A stretch of DNA of 64,000 bases from contig NC_063285.1 of assembly GCF_910591885.1 (NCBI RefSeq), positions 9,395,395-9,459,394 on the forward strand. The letters are read 5' to 3'. The translations under genes were made by a program, and so were the position numbers. This DNA comes from Bombus terrestris (taxonomy: Eukaryota > Arthropoda > Insecta > Hymenoptera > Apidae). Below, in pieces: positions 1 through 10,809 of the stretch; the stretch's first letter is position 1; each line of letters starts with the position of its first letter. The notes below the pieces were generated by a model. That model searched no databases. It saw nothing but the letters and a program-made list of their open reading frames with translations, and was not told the DNA's origin.

Positions 1-1390
1 GCAAGCTTTTCAAGTTTCCTGTATTAAAATTTAAGCGAAGTGTAAATCGTTTTTACGCTGGCGTGCAAAAAGAAACAGAAACCGGGTCAAACTTTCGCCC
101 ATAGATTTTTATTTGGGAAACTTTTAGTCCCCGATAACCTGGTTCAGTGCTGACGGTATAAATATTCGAACGCGTTCGAAACGATCCGCCGCGGTCTCTG
201 GTGGAAAGCAGCGACGTAATTATGCGTGAATAAGCGAACAGCGACGCGTACAACCCATACTCCTGCTGAACGAAGAAACTTCACCGCGAGAAAGAGGAAA
301 GTTCTTGGAAGTTCCAACCCTAACTATGACTGTTTAGAAAAGAACGAAATAAGCGAGAGTATCGCGTGGTTCATTGATGGCCCACGCTATATATACACGA
401 TATATACGTACATATACACGTGTATATAATTAGCGGAGGTGAAACTTTCCTTGGTTCGAGTAAACCAGGTGTAAAAGCAGGTCAAAGTGGCAAGAATTCA
501 ACGCAATCCCAGCAATTATAGCTTTTTTTTTTAATTAAATACTCGGCGGTAACTTTGCCGCTTAGCCTTTAAAGTTTCGCGAAAAATTCATAATTGTCCC
601 GGTGACACGGCATAGGTTAACGAATTCTGCCAGCGTGGAGTAGATTTTTAGTTGAAAGGTAGACGATAGGACTACAGGATGCGCGCGTAATGGATCAAAA
701 GTGCAACGCGCGCTGAAGAGGAAGTTAGTCGATGAAACTCGGTTAGAGTTTGTTAAAGCCTGTTAAAGTCGGCGATAGTCCGTTGAAGATAGTTGAAAGC
801 CGCTGAAGATAGTTGATGCTGGTTAGTCTATTGGGAGAAGCTTGGCTGAAACTGCACGGAGAATCGAGAGACAGCTGTTTACGGAGCAGCCTTTAGAGTT
901 CGCGCGGAATTATTAATAATTTGTAGCACGTTTTAGCGAACCGTTTAATACCGTTGGCGAGTAAACGTGTCGTAAAATAAAAGGAAGACGTTTCGCATAA
1001 ACGCAGGTCAAAAGTGGAGGAGCAACTATGCCGTTACGTTTCACGCTTAATTCGATAGAACGTTAAGCTTCGATAGTTCACAGCAGACTGCCGTGTAACG
1101 CCGCTTAATACGTTACGCGCTATATGAATTCGCGTTATGGGGAACCATGTTGCACGGGAATTTGTCTCGTATCACGCGCATAATCTCAAGTAACATGCTC
1201 GAAATGATTATTGCTATTCCCATGATATTTCGTACGACACCGGCACACAAACCACCGTTTCCAAACAGCCCTGTTCTTTGACAATCATCTCACAAATCTC
1301 ACCTTACCTGGATGTCGATGAAAAATTCCTTTGTTGCGCGAAAAACCGGCAGACCTGTCAAACGATGCCGCGACGCGACGCCTCTCCTAA
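1..1390. other. Upstream non-coding DNA, no gene recognised
   Basis: Mixed-composition DNA without a recognisable coding sequence. It contains a short AT/CG alternating stretch with partly palindromic TATATAC-type repeats (about 386-428) and a run of degenerate short repeats at 728-830 built on GTTRAAG and GTTGAAGATA. Nothing else stands out. Confidence 0.5.
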
Positions 1391-2100
1391 TTAACGTGAA
1401 AGTCCTCTAATTGACACTTGATCCTCGACGACCAGCGTCAACGATATCTCGGCAAATACACTCCGCTCGACACTCAATCCTCTCTTCAGCGTCGATCCGC
1501 TCCTCCCTCGGCCATAAAAGACCGAAGAGGGAAAGGGGCGAGGGAAGACGAAGCGCAGGGGAAGACGAAGGAGAAGAAAGACGTTAGCCATCTTGGATGT
1601 TCGTGTTGTATCGTTCTCGCGGATCGCTGCCTTTCACGGGCTTGTGCCATGCTTTCTCAGCATTGCCGAGTCGCTGTGTTGCCGCTGCTGGTTGGCCCGT
1701 CGGTGTTTCCACCTTTTGCCAGACACCTACCATCCTTCTATTCGCCTGCAACCGCCTTTGTACGCCGCCTGTGCGCCCTTTTCCCCTCTGTCTAGCCACT
1801 CTTATTCGGACACTTGGTCCACGTTGCTCGTTCTTATCCTCTCGCCCTCTTCCATCGTCGTAGCGTCTTCTCGCGCCTCACGCTGCAACCCCCGCCGCGC
1901 TTTTCCACTTCGTTTCAGCGCATTGTGGCTCGGTGGTTTTCACCGGCGCCTCTCTACGCGGATTCGTCGTCGTTTATCTCGCTGCTTGCCTTGCGGCAAT
2001 TAATTGAATTCGCGCATTTGTCCGATGAATCGATCGCGCTACGGAACCCTTGCTACCGGTTTATTGGTCTCCTCGATTCGTGGCTCGTAATAGGCTGATT
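1391..2100. other. GC- and pyrimidine-rich islet
   Basis: About 700 bases of GC-rich, CpG-containing DNA with long CT-rich runs on the + strand after 1600. Several frames are open at once (for example 1593-2003 and 1418-1795 on +, 1584-1799 on -), which reflects base composition rather than a gene; the translations are rich in Arg, Ser, Leu and Pro without domains. It also carries CATAAAAG at 1513-1520. It could be an upstream promoter or untranslated exon of Nrx-1, an exon of a neighbour, or a regulatory element; the sequence does not decide. Confidence 0.4.
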
Positions 2101-2203
2101 TATGGACGGCGATGGCCGACAGGTCGATTAAATATTTCCTGTCCCGGATTTATTAAGGAGAAAATATTTATTTGCTGATCGTTGCTTCGAGGGATCTATC
2201 GGC

Positions 2204-2274
2204 TTGGCAACTAAGTGGTTGCGGATTTTTCCATTAGGTGGTACTGACAAAATCCGCAATCACTTAGTTGCCAA
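2204..2274. mobile_element. Palindromic mariner micro-MITE
   Basis: Arms TTGGCAACTAAGTG and CACTTAGTTGCCAA flank inner arms close to GCGGATTTT and AAAATCCGC around a loop containing ATTAGGTGGTACTGA. It is essentially two mariner ends joined back to back with no transposase sequence. The 71 bases can fold into one long hairpin. It shares its sequence with the copies at 8.0, 12.1, 14.1, 17.0, 45.1, 51.3 and 59.2 kb. Confidence 0.85.
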
Positions 2275-3898
2275 TACGTTTCGTTTGATCTCGTGTTTCA
2301 GGCAAAAGTCCTGTAAGCGTTTGTGTTAAACGTAAATGTTAGGGTCCTGTAAATTTCTAATTTGACCGGAAGTGTCAGAATTATAGTCCATTTTATTGAA
2401 TAACAAATCCAGCTGTTTTATACAGCGATGGAATAGTGGAATTTCAATGAAGCAATTGTTTTAATTGTTTCTGTGATATTGTTCTAAAAGGACGAACATC
2501 TACATAACTTTGGATGCCCTTGGAATGGTTGGATCGTCGATCTCGCATTTACGAACCACTTGCTTTCTTTTATTCCAGTTTTATGCTCGCGTTGCAAGAT
2601 TTTTTGTAGCAAAGAACTCGATATCAATACACGAGATGTTTAGAGCACACAGCAGACGCAATAAAACGAAAGCAGGTTTTAAGGTTCACCGGAGACGCGC
2701 TCAGAAATTTGGAATTCTTTATACGTATTGTACACGACTTACGTAAACTTATTCCGACATTGTTCGCGCAATAATCCAGTATTTTTATCATTTCGAGAAA
2801 GCTCAGAGCTTGCAAATATTTTGTCTACTCTCTACCAAGAGGGATACTTCTTTTTTCCAATTATTTACTTGCTCCATCTTGTTACGAGTATCGTGATAAA
2901 TAATAGTCATTTTTATATATTTTACAATTACATTTCCTGTACCAAATTTTCCACGTGCTAATCGCCCGATCGTAATTAATCAAAGAGATTGCCAAATGTA
3001 ATTTAAATGTAGTTGAAAGGACTTAGGTGACATTTTCGAATTTCCCGTTCTGTTTTATGGCTGGTTTTATTTTATTTACGTAAATACACGTGGAAATGGA
3101 AAGACGTGAATTGAATAACAGCGAAACTCCTATGTAACTGTTATTATTTACGGTCATCATTTTTTACAGATCCCATTTTCACTCTAAAAATGTTATGCAC
3201 GTTAAAAAGGTGCTTTTAACCCAGTTTCGAGTGTTTCAAATAGTCATTACGCGTTTTAAAATTTGAGTATGGGGCTTATGTCACGCTAATGCAAGCTCGT
3301 TCGATTGCGTTCAATGATTCATCGTAGTTACACGACATTGTTTTTCTCTCACACCATTTTACGAACAAATGTTCTCTATTGGAACAGTTCATCGTAAAAT
3401 TTAATATCCGCCATTTCTTTCAGCCGATCTCCAATGGTTCTATGAGGCCATAACTATTCAACTATTTCTCGCTTCAAGGACGATTCGATTTCGGTCATGG
3501 CTTCCACTGACAATTATTGTACGTATTACACGTTGTACATACTATCCTCCTTATTTGAAAATATGGGAATAATAAATTCTTATAATTCCGCGTTATCCTA
3601 TTTTCCCCTATCAAACAGCTTCTCTCATAATCCGAGATTCCAAATTTCAATGGAGTTTCGATCATCCGGGTGCTGTTTGACCCAAGTCTCGTATTATCCT
3701 TCGAACTTGGCCATAAATTCATCCGTTTTCGAAATTTTAACACGAACACTACGAGGATGTAAATCGCCGGATATCGTGGAATTTAATTAAACTTTCAATC
3801 GATTAACTAATTAATTAAACCTAAATGCACGTACGGCGTCGCATTATCAAAACGTATCCGGCGAATTTGTTTTGATTCATGAACACCGATGGGCCCTT

Positions 3899-3963
3899 AA
3901 AACGTATTTTATCATAATTTTAGAAGCCTGATTATCCGAATAAAATGATGATAAAATACGTTT
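3899..3963. repeat. Inverted repeat, 16-bp perfect arms
   Basis: AAACGTATTTTATCAT (3899-3914) is the exact reverse complement of ATGATAAAATACGTTT (3948-3963), separated by 33 bases. It could be a small foldback element or the end pair of a deleted transposon. It is not related to the mariner palindromes. Confidence 0.7.
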
Positions 3964-6492
3964 CAAGCATGTGGAAATGTTATTACGACAGACACAACTG
4001 AAATCCCACTGTCAACGTTACAAACGTTCATCAAATATTTCGAATATGCAAACTGCCGATGCTAAATCAATAAATAAATTAATCGCGCGAATGCTATGGC
4101 AAACAAAAGTAGTGGGTTGTAGAGGGGAGGAAGCAATCATTGACCCGTTGTAACGTAGAAAAGCGGCTGAGTGGATCCGCAAAGCAACAAACGCTTGCCG
4201 ATCATTGCTTGCACCCAGCAATTTTTCAACGGGAGCATCTCGTCGCCAGCGTTTTTCCGCGGCGTTCCAAGGCAGCCGTGAGCAATCTCGCTGCTATACA
4301 CCACCACCACACGGATGAACCATCTACTTGGCGTATCAGCCTGAAGAGAGAGACTACACGACGGCGAATCCTCTCCACCGCATCTTCGAAAACGTAGTAG
4401 CGTCCTTTTCCAACCTGAAGCCTTACAGCTTTCACGGTGCTCGTCGTCCTCGGCGCTGCGTTTGTTCGTTGCGCGTCTAAGCGGGCGCTTGCGCGTGGAA
4501 ACGGCGCGAGGCGTCGGCGTCGTGCCGGGGGCGTCGCACCAACGTCGTCGGCCAACCGACCGACCGTCTCGACCGAGCGTTCTCCTCTCGCTAGGCCAGT
4601 ATCAAGCCGGGAGCCGTCGAGAGGGTTGATCCACCTCCGCAATCGGCGCTCACGCTCTTACCACGTACATATCTGACCAAACGTATCATCAGGCCCACGC
4701 TCGACCAACGCTAGGTCAACGATAGTAGTCGTGCGCGCGGTTGTACAGAGAGCTGCCGCTCTCGTTCAGGTGCGGTGTGTGTGGCTGGCGGTAGAACTCG
4801 ACAGGGTTGGATGAGAAAAATGGGGCGTACGCCGAGCCACGAGAGCCGGATCGATCGCGAAATAAACGTACGCTGGATGGACGACGACGTGGAGTAACCT
4901 GTCTGCAAAGTGGAAACAGCAGGCAACGTACGAGGCTACGCAAGGCTTGGCGAAAGTACTCGCGCCATAGTGCGGTGGATCGTGGCGGTGCTCGTTACAT
5001 TCCTGCGAGATTCTTGCCGAGTCCGTGTGTTTTCTTCGTGCGGAGGACAAACAACGTTAAACAGCACACGGTTGTACGAGCGATGCAAGCTGCGTGACGA
5101 GTGAGCGACACAGAGAGTTGTGCGCGTAATCGGAGCGTGTGCGAGGTTTTCCAATGGTCGTGACATGTTGGCTGTTGATGCTGCGTAGGGTGCGTGGTGA
5201 AAGTGGTCGTGTTAACGTGTGTTAGGAGGTCGAGGTCGTGCTACGTATCCAAGTAGCACGGTATTTCGAGGAATCTCGGGTGTCGTTGCTTCGAGGTCGA
5301 ATGATTCCCTTTCGATCGTGCGATCTCTCGTGACCCTGAGCAAACTCGACTAATTGCTGCGACTCACTCGACATCGCCATAGCAGGACGATCGTGGCAGA
5401 AGAAAGAGAGGCGACACCAGCAATCGACCAAGTGCAGGTTGAGGGCTACTTGAAGAGACTCTGTCGAGAGCACAGACGGAGAAAGTGTGTCAGCGACGTG
5501 GTACGAGGCGCCTCGAGGTGCCTTAGGTTAGGTCGCTGCTAGAGTCCCTTGATGCGAGGCGACGATAGAATAACAAACCCGCGAGCAAATGTCGCGTTAA
5601 TTATCTTGGAATTAAAATTCTTTCCTCGGGCTGAAACGCTACTAGACGAGGCAAACAGAAAGAAGGAAACGTTGACACGATGACGGAAATAATTGAAGCT
5701 TCTCATCGGATTCGAGCAGCTCTCGGAGAAGTATCGAATTAGAAAAGAATCGTCCTACTGGTGTAACAACCGTTTAGCCTTGACGTTATCGCGTTTCTTT
5801 CGAGATAATTAGCGGATACAACGAAGGATCTCAAAAGAATAAATCGTCCAAGCTGGCAATAACTTGCGGAGTTGTATACCCAGCGTGAACATGATCTCGG
5901 TGAGAAAATACCGACTGCACATCGATTCGCTAGATGAAAATCTCGCTAACGAGCTTTCGCTCATCTGATTACTGGAAAGTGAATTCATTAAGCGCAATCT
6001 GGTGTCGATTTGCACACGTACGAGAGGCCGCAGAAGATTCGCCAGAATCAAATTGTGCATAACGTGATTGTGAAGTGATACTCTCATAAAGCAGCATCCG
6101 GTTCGTTACAGGGGATCCAAGTGTGGCTCGAACGTGTGTACGCGCGTTAAGAGAAGAATCGGGTGGTAAGCGTGTTCGAAGCGTGTTTCGTGTGGTCGAC
6201 TACACTCCATTCGTCCGATTTCACTCTGCGATCGGCAAGGTAAAAGACCGTTAACATCGAATACATATCCAGTTGCACTGCCGTTTGCCAAGCACAGCGA
6301 ATCGAACGTGCTGCATTTCGTTTCTCTAGCAACTTGCCTGGCCAACTACCGCGACAATTTTCAAAGAGTTCCACTTGTTCTCTCGCGAACTTGTCGGAAC
6401 GTAGGATTTTCGTTTGATCGGCAATTCCCTTTCGGCATCTCTGCTGTTTGTTCCGGCTCGTCGATAATCGCTGGTCGTCGGCCGCGCGATCC

Positions 6493-6500
6493 CATAAAAG
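6493..6500 (+). promoter_or_regulatory. Possible TATA-like element CATAAAAG
   Basis: CATAAAAG lies in GC-rich DNA about 490 bases before the neurexin start codon. It is a plausible TATA variant, but there is no obvious initiator at a convincing spacing, so it may be chance. The same CCATAAAAGAC string also occurs at 1512-1522 in the other GC-rich islet. Confidence 0.18.
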
Positions 6501-6937
6501 ACGGACAAAGCAGACGCAGGGACACGTCCTAGCGAAGGGTGCGAAACAAACGAGCGTCTAGGAGAAAGACTCGCCAAGCGATTCCGCACGGACGTGTGCA
6601 CAGTCACTCTCTCTTTCCATATCCGCCACCCACGCACGCAGCCGAGGCCGTCCGCGCGTGCGTGCTCACGTGCGACTGCAGCCGGTACAACGTGGCTAGC
6701 GAACGAGTACACAAAGTAGCTGCGCTGATCAAACGCTGCACGTCCACCGATCCAAGCTATCAGGCTCGCTGGATCAGCTCGTAGCCGAGTGTCAAGCCGC
6801 CGCTGTTGATCATCCTCTGCGGGCATTTATCCGGTGTAATGTGACGAAGGGAAGAAGAGCAGACTAATCGACTGTCAGAGTTCCAGCCAAGTGTCCTTGA
6901 CGTACGAGTGAAACAACACGTGCTGTTGAACAATCTG

Positions 6938-6952
6938 ATGAACAGGATTTAG
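6938..6952 (+). promoter_or_regulatory. Four-codon upstream ORF in the Nrx-1 leader
   Basis: ATG AAC AGG ATT TAG lies in the same frame as the neurexin start and ends 33 bases before the ATG at 6986. Such a short uORF close to the main start could limit initiation or work by reinitiation. It matters only if the transcript leader includes these bases; a splice acceptor just upstream cannot be excluded by eye. Confidence 0.45.
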
Positions 6953-6985
6953 CAGTGCGATCCGCCACAGCTACGACCTGCAACT

Positions 6986-7600
6986 ATGCATTCCTCGCTC
7001 GTGACCAGCAACACAGGCGCGCTGATGCCGTTCCTGGTGGTGTTGCTCGGCCAGGTAGCCACGTCCTTCGTGCTGGAGGGCTCGGCCACCAGTTACGCTC
7101 AGTTCAGAAAATGGAACGCCGGTCTGAACGGCACGCTAGAGTTCGAGTTCAAGACCGAGCAAGGCAACGGTCTGTTGCTGTACACCGATGACGGCGGCAC
7201 TTACGACTTCTTCGAGGTGAAACTTGTGGAGAGCGCGCTCAGGCTGAGATACAATCTCGGAGGCGGTGCACAGATCGTCACCGTCGGCCACGACCTGGGC
7301 GACGGTCACTGGCACAAGGTGCAGATCACCAGGTGCAACGAAAACACCACGTTGACCGTGGACGGAGTTAGCGCGGTCTCCACGTCCCGCGGCAAGGAGT
7401 TCGAGTTCGGCAAACTGGCTGGCAATTCTGACGTTTACGTGGGCGGCATGCCCAGCTGGTACAACAGCAAACTGACGTTGCTGGCGCTGCCCAGTGTGAT
7501 TTTCGAGCCGAGGTTCAACGGATTCATCAGGAATCTCGTGTACGCCGACGGGGAGAACATGGTGCCCAGGAGGCAGGAGATGAAGAGCCGGGACGCTAAG
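6986..7600 (+). CDS. Nrx-1: Neurexin-1 (alpha form), first coding exon: signal peptide and LNS1 domain
   Basis: This exon encodes the N-terminus of alpha-neurexin, a presynaptic single-pass adhesion protein that binds neuroligins and other postsynaptic partners. The 205 codons open with a hydrophobic signal segment (about residues 13-27, LMPFLVVLLGQVATS) and continue into a laminin-G/LNS domain (about 28-205). Family landmarks are FRKWNA (40-45), GLLLYTDDGGTYDFFEVKL (62-80), DGHWHKVQI (106-114), VYVGGMP (150-156) and FNGFIRNLVYADG (177-189). N-glycosylation sequons lie at N48 and N120. The ATG at 6986 is the first in frame after TAG at 6950-6952; a second in-frame ATG at 7025 would still leave a signal peptide. 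The open frame runs past 7600, but homology stops at the donor AAG|GTAAAT (7601), which falls between codons (phase 0). The remaining LNS/EGF repeats, transmembrane segment and cytoplasmic tail lie beyond the window. The exon is clearly GC-richer than the intron. Confidence 0.93.
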
Positions 7601-9305
7601 GTAAATAAATCTTTCTTCATCTCGGGTCAGGTAACAATGAACTTGGCGATTGTTCGCGATGAATAGAGCGCGCATCGTATATTTACTTGTGCGTGGGATA
7701 TATGAAAGACTCGATAGGGATGAATGAGTTGCGACTCTCGTAGCGTAGAAATAGAACGAGCAGTGAGATTCACAAAGGGTGATCGTTGCACCACGCAATA
7801 TCCAACGTTCAACTACCATCGATGTATAAATATTCGTTACGTAACGAGCTAAGATAACGTGGCGTTATAAAAAATCCACAGTGTTCTTCTATTTTATGCA
7901 CCATTTTACCTATTACTCCAGCTCTGTTCATACCTGTTCTTGTATAGTTACTTGCATCGTGTATCATCATCAATAGCGAAACAGATGCAGACTTTTAATG
8001 CATTGGGTTGGCAACTAAGTGATTGCGGATTTTGTCATTATCACCTAATGACAAAATACGCAATCACTTAGTTGCCGTGGTATCGAATCTAAAAGATTGT
8101 TGTGTGAAGTGAATATTAATAATTTCGTTAGGTGTGGTGAGATTAAAAAGGTGAAATTTACAATTTTGCCAATGACGCTAGGCGAGTAGCATCTGATTTA
8201 AGAAATATCGTGATCGCTAAGAAACATTCCACTTTTCGATCAGTAAAATCCTCCAATTCTGACGACAAATTTTATACCACGCGTGTAATAATGGAAATAG
8301 CAGGTCGTGTTTTGCGCGTGTTTGCTTGGCTATGGCTCGACAGACCCATCCCTCAAATATTACGTCAAAAATAGTAGGAAACGGCCGATCAATAGGCAGA
8401 GAGGATAAAACGATGCAGTGACTCCTCTAATGGCCAGTTTATTTTTGGACTTCCCCAAGTATTTGTGATTCGTGTTAGGGAAAAGTTTTCGCTTCGAGGT
8501 CCTCGATCCAGAAAAATGTCCGGAGTGGATTATCCTGACTTGGCTAAAGCGAAATATTTAGCTTGTGTGAAGAAACTGTTCTATTTACTGTTATCTGTTA
8601 GGAGACATCTCGTCTGTAACTTCGGCTAACATTTTTCGCGTACGTACAAATTACCAGTTCGACGAACAAAGTTGTCAAAGCATTTGGCAAAATGAATACG
8701 ACGATAGTTGCTATTTTGTGTTTTTTAATACTGCTACTACTGTCTTAGAATTGCATCTGAAAACTAATAATTGTTACGTGTATTATATGATGTTAATCAG
8801 ATTATCCACAAACGAGCAATTTTACTCGTTAAATAATAAACTTATTTCATCTTTTCTACTTTGTTACTTTGCTACATCTTTTGCTACTTTGTTCTCAGTT
8901 TACTTAAAAACCTATTAGTTTTTGATTTCTGCTTTCTCAGCAATCTTATCCCACAATATGTAAATTACAGCTCTATTTAGTTTCTTTAGTATTTTCAAAA
9001 ACTTTCTAGCCAGCAAAAGATTAATACATCGATAAACGAGCAGCAGAACGAACAAGATGTTCAAAGCTCAATTTCCAGATAGCAGCATGCACAAGCTGCA
9101 CAAGCTGAAATATATTCTTGAGAATACATTTACCTGGCAACTACAAATTTACAATAACTACACGGATAATCTAAGATTCTCGCCCTCCTCTTTTTCACAC
9201 ACACACACATACAGTGCTATATTTTGTCATTATAGTGCAGCGTATTTTATATTCTACGATAAAAAGTATCCTACGATTTAAAGTGCGTCTTTTATGGCGT
9301 TCTTC
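7601..9305. other. Intron start, unique DNA with one MITE
   Basis: Apart from the palindromic MITE at 8003-8076 and a short CA run near 9199-9210, this is AT-rich intron. The 227-codon minus-strand open frame ending at 7819 is a shadow of the GC-rich neurexin exon. Confidence 0.55.
8003..8076. mobile_element. Palindromic mariner micro-MITE
   Basis: Begins TTGGGTTGGCAACTAAGTGA and ends CAATCACTTAGTTGCC, with inner arms GGATTTTGTCATTA and TAATGACAAAATACG. The loop reads TTATCACCTAA, as if both arms had been converted toward the same sequence, so the palindrome is longer than in the other copies. Confidence 0.85.
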
Positions 9306-9341
9306 TTGGCAACTAAGTGATCACTTAGGGTTGCCAACCCA
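9306..9341. mobile_element. Minimal mariner palindrome with centre deleted
   Basis: Only the outermost parts of both ends remain: TTGGCAACTAAGTGATCACTT followed by AGGGTTGCCAACCCA. The perfect 16-bp core CTAAGTGATCACTTAG marks where the inner arms and loop were lost. It looks like the remnant of a hairpin-mediated deletion of a longer copy. Confidence 0.75.
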
Positions 9342-9980
9342 GAAGATTTTAGACGAAACACTTAGAAATGGAAAAGAATTTGACGAGTGAAAAATTTCAA
9401 AATTGAGCGCATGCACGTACTTCGTTCGCAGCGTGTGCAACTCGACAAGCTTCGAGATTACGTTTATACGAACGTTATCGTCGATCGAGACAATCGACGA
9501 TAGCCGAGTTCCTCCTTTTTCTCGGTATTTTCCGGTAGCTTAACGGTGCGACGACGTATCGTAGTTTGTAAAATATTTACGTGCGTACATACATAGTTAA
9601 CACAGTAACAGGTAAATAATTTCTAGTCCAATTCTATGATTTTCTTAGGGAACAGAAACCAGCGATATATTACTGTGATTTTGTGACACAAATGTTTAAG
9701 CTGATTTTTCAAACGAGTAACATGTACGTGATATTCGTACAGCGAACATGCTCATGACATTCAAAATGATTTCTCTCGGAAGCAGAGCAGTAACAAACAA
9801 ATTTGTATGCTATGTACAGAGCGTCCGGTTATAAACAAAATATGCAAATTACTGGGAAACTATCTACTGTATGAAAAGTGGTTTCGTAGGGGCTACGCTA
9901 ATCTGGTGTAATTAGTCTCTTTTTTTTTCTTGTAGGTGGTTAGGTAGAGGTCGTGTGAAGGTGATGCGCGGTATGCAGCT

Positions 9981-10809
9981 TTAACACGTTGACTGGCACG
10001 CGTGAAAAGAAATCTCCGTGAGGCCACGCGTGCAGCAGTGCCAAGCGTTCTCTGCTAGGTGCTCCCATCGATATTTTAGTAATGCGAGTCGCTCAGGCGG
10101 TGGTCTCAAAAATGATCTTTCGTTTCGTTTGTTCGCAACGTTAAAACCACTGGCTGTTGTTGTATATAACGAAGGAAAGTGTGGTGTAGATTATTCCGAC
10201 CAAATGGTTTCTTATGCCACCACAATTAGAAAAGCGATCAAATGGTACAGAAAACTTGGCACTCAACTCCTTCTGGGAATTTCTGTTGTAAACGCTTCGA
10301 CGGTTTACGAAATTGCAACAAGGAAGAACATAAATATTAGGATATTTAGACAATTATTAGTCGCAAAATTATTAGGCTTGTCTGAAAGTACAAAAAATCC
10401 TTGTCTTCGACGGAGTCAGCATAATATCGCCGTTCGGAAGAATGATTCCGGAAGAAGTATTAGACGCCCGTGCAGACTATGTTATGCAAATAAAAGACGT
10501 CGAATGGAGCGAACAAAGGCACAAAAGAATTTGAAGAAAACAACAACTTATTGTCCAAATTGACCCGACCAACCTCAGTTATGTACAGAATGCTTTAAAG
10601 TCTTACATTCTAAATAATTTTTTAATAAACCATTTTCCTATTACATTTACAACAATTCAACAGTTTTGTTATTGTGGAATATCCTTTCAAATAGCTACGA
10701 CGATCCTTCGCAAGTAGTCAAATAAGCGACACCCGAATATGGGTTACGTGGCCCGATCGGAAACTTTGCTGGCACCCGAATACGGGTATCGTGGCAGTCA
10801 ACGTGTTAA
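9981..10809 (+). mobile_element. Short piggyBac-like element with TTAA at both ends
   Basis: The element is bounded by TTAA at 9981-9984 and 10806-10809. Its inverted ends are CACGTTGACTGGCACG on the left and, read inward from the right, CACGTTGACTGCCACG, differing at one base. Near the right end CACCCGAATATGGGT and CACCCGAATACGGGT occur as two subterminal repeats, each partly palindromic. At about 0.83 kb it is far shorter than an autonomous piggyBac (about 2.5 kb), so it is an internally deleted copy. It retains the 3' part of the transposase gene. Confidence 0.88.
10018..10617 (+). pseudogene. piggyBac transposase C-terminal remnant
   Basis: The open frame to 10563 (about 181 codons) has no ATG at its 5' end; the first codon is GTG next to the left end. 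About residues 42-63 read as the conserved piggyBac block around VVYNEGKCGVDYSDQM, which should hold the third catalytic aspartate, followed by WYRKLGTQLLLGISVVNAS. A Cys-rich C-terminal domain follows (RPCRLCYANKR, then TTYCPN). The stop at 10561-10563 is TGA where the zinc-ribbon pattern expects a Cys codon; the frame beyond it continues with LCTECFKVLHSK to TAA at about 10615. The N-terminal half with the first two catalytic Asp residues is missing, so the product cannot transpose. Confidence 0.82.

Larger units (their letters stand above)
2101..4399. other. AT-rich upstream DNA, no gene recognised
   Basis: No conserved coding sequence seen. The stretch holds a mariner-type palindrome (2204-2274) and an unrelated inverted repeat (3899-3963). 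Short open frames such as 3497-3790 (+) and 3495-3749 (-) face each other over the same bases and look like chance. Confidence 0.5.
4400..6985 (+). promoter_or_regulatory. GC/CpG-rich region with probable Nrx-1 promoter and 5' leader
   Basis: This 2.6-kb stretch is rich in CpG and GC, especially about 4430-5550 and 6400-6985, unlike the AT-rich DNA on either side of it and the intron after the exon. Open frames of 60-170 codons occur on both strands in overlapping frames, as expected from GC-rich non-coding DNA; none shows a recognisable domain. Its position directly before the neurexin start suggests promoter and untranslated exon sequence. A donor-like AAG|GTAAAA at about 6237-6245 might end an untranslated exon. 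Transcript data would be needed to place the start site. Confidence 0.5.

Noticed and set aside
1418..2003. Overlapping + strand frames of 88-136 codons
   Set aside because: Several frames are open at once in CT/GC-rich DNA; composition explains them and no domain is seen.
4226..6826. Frames of 60-166 codons on both strands before the neurexin start
   Set aside because: They overlap each other in GC-rich leader or promoter DNA and show no conserved motifs.
7136..7819. 227-codon minus-strand open frame over the neurexin exon
   Set aside because: It is the antisense shadow of a GC-rich coding exon and has no domain of its own.
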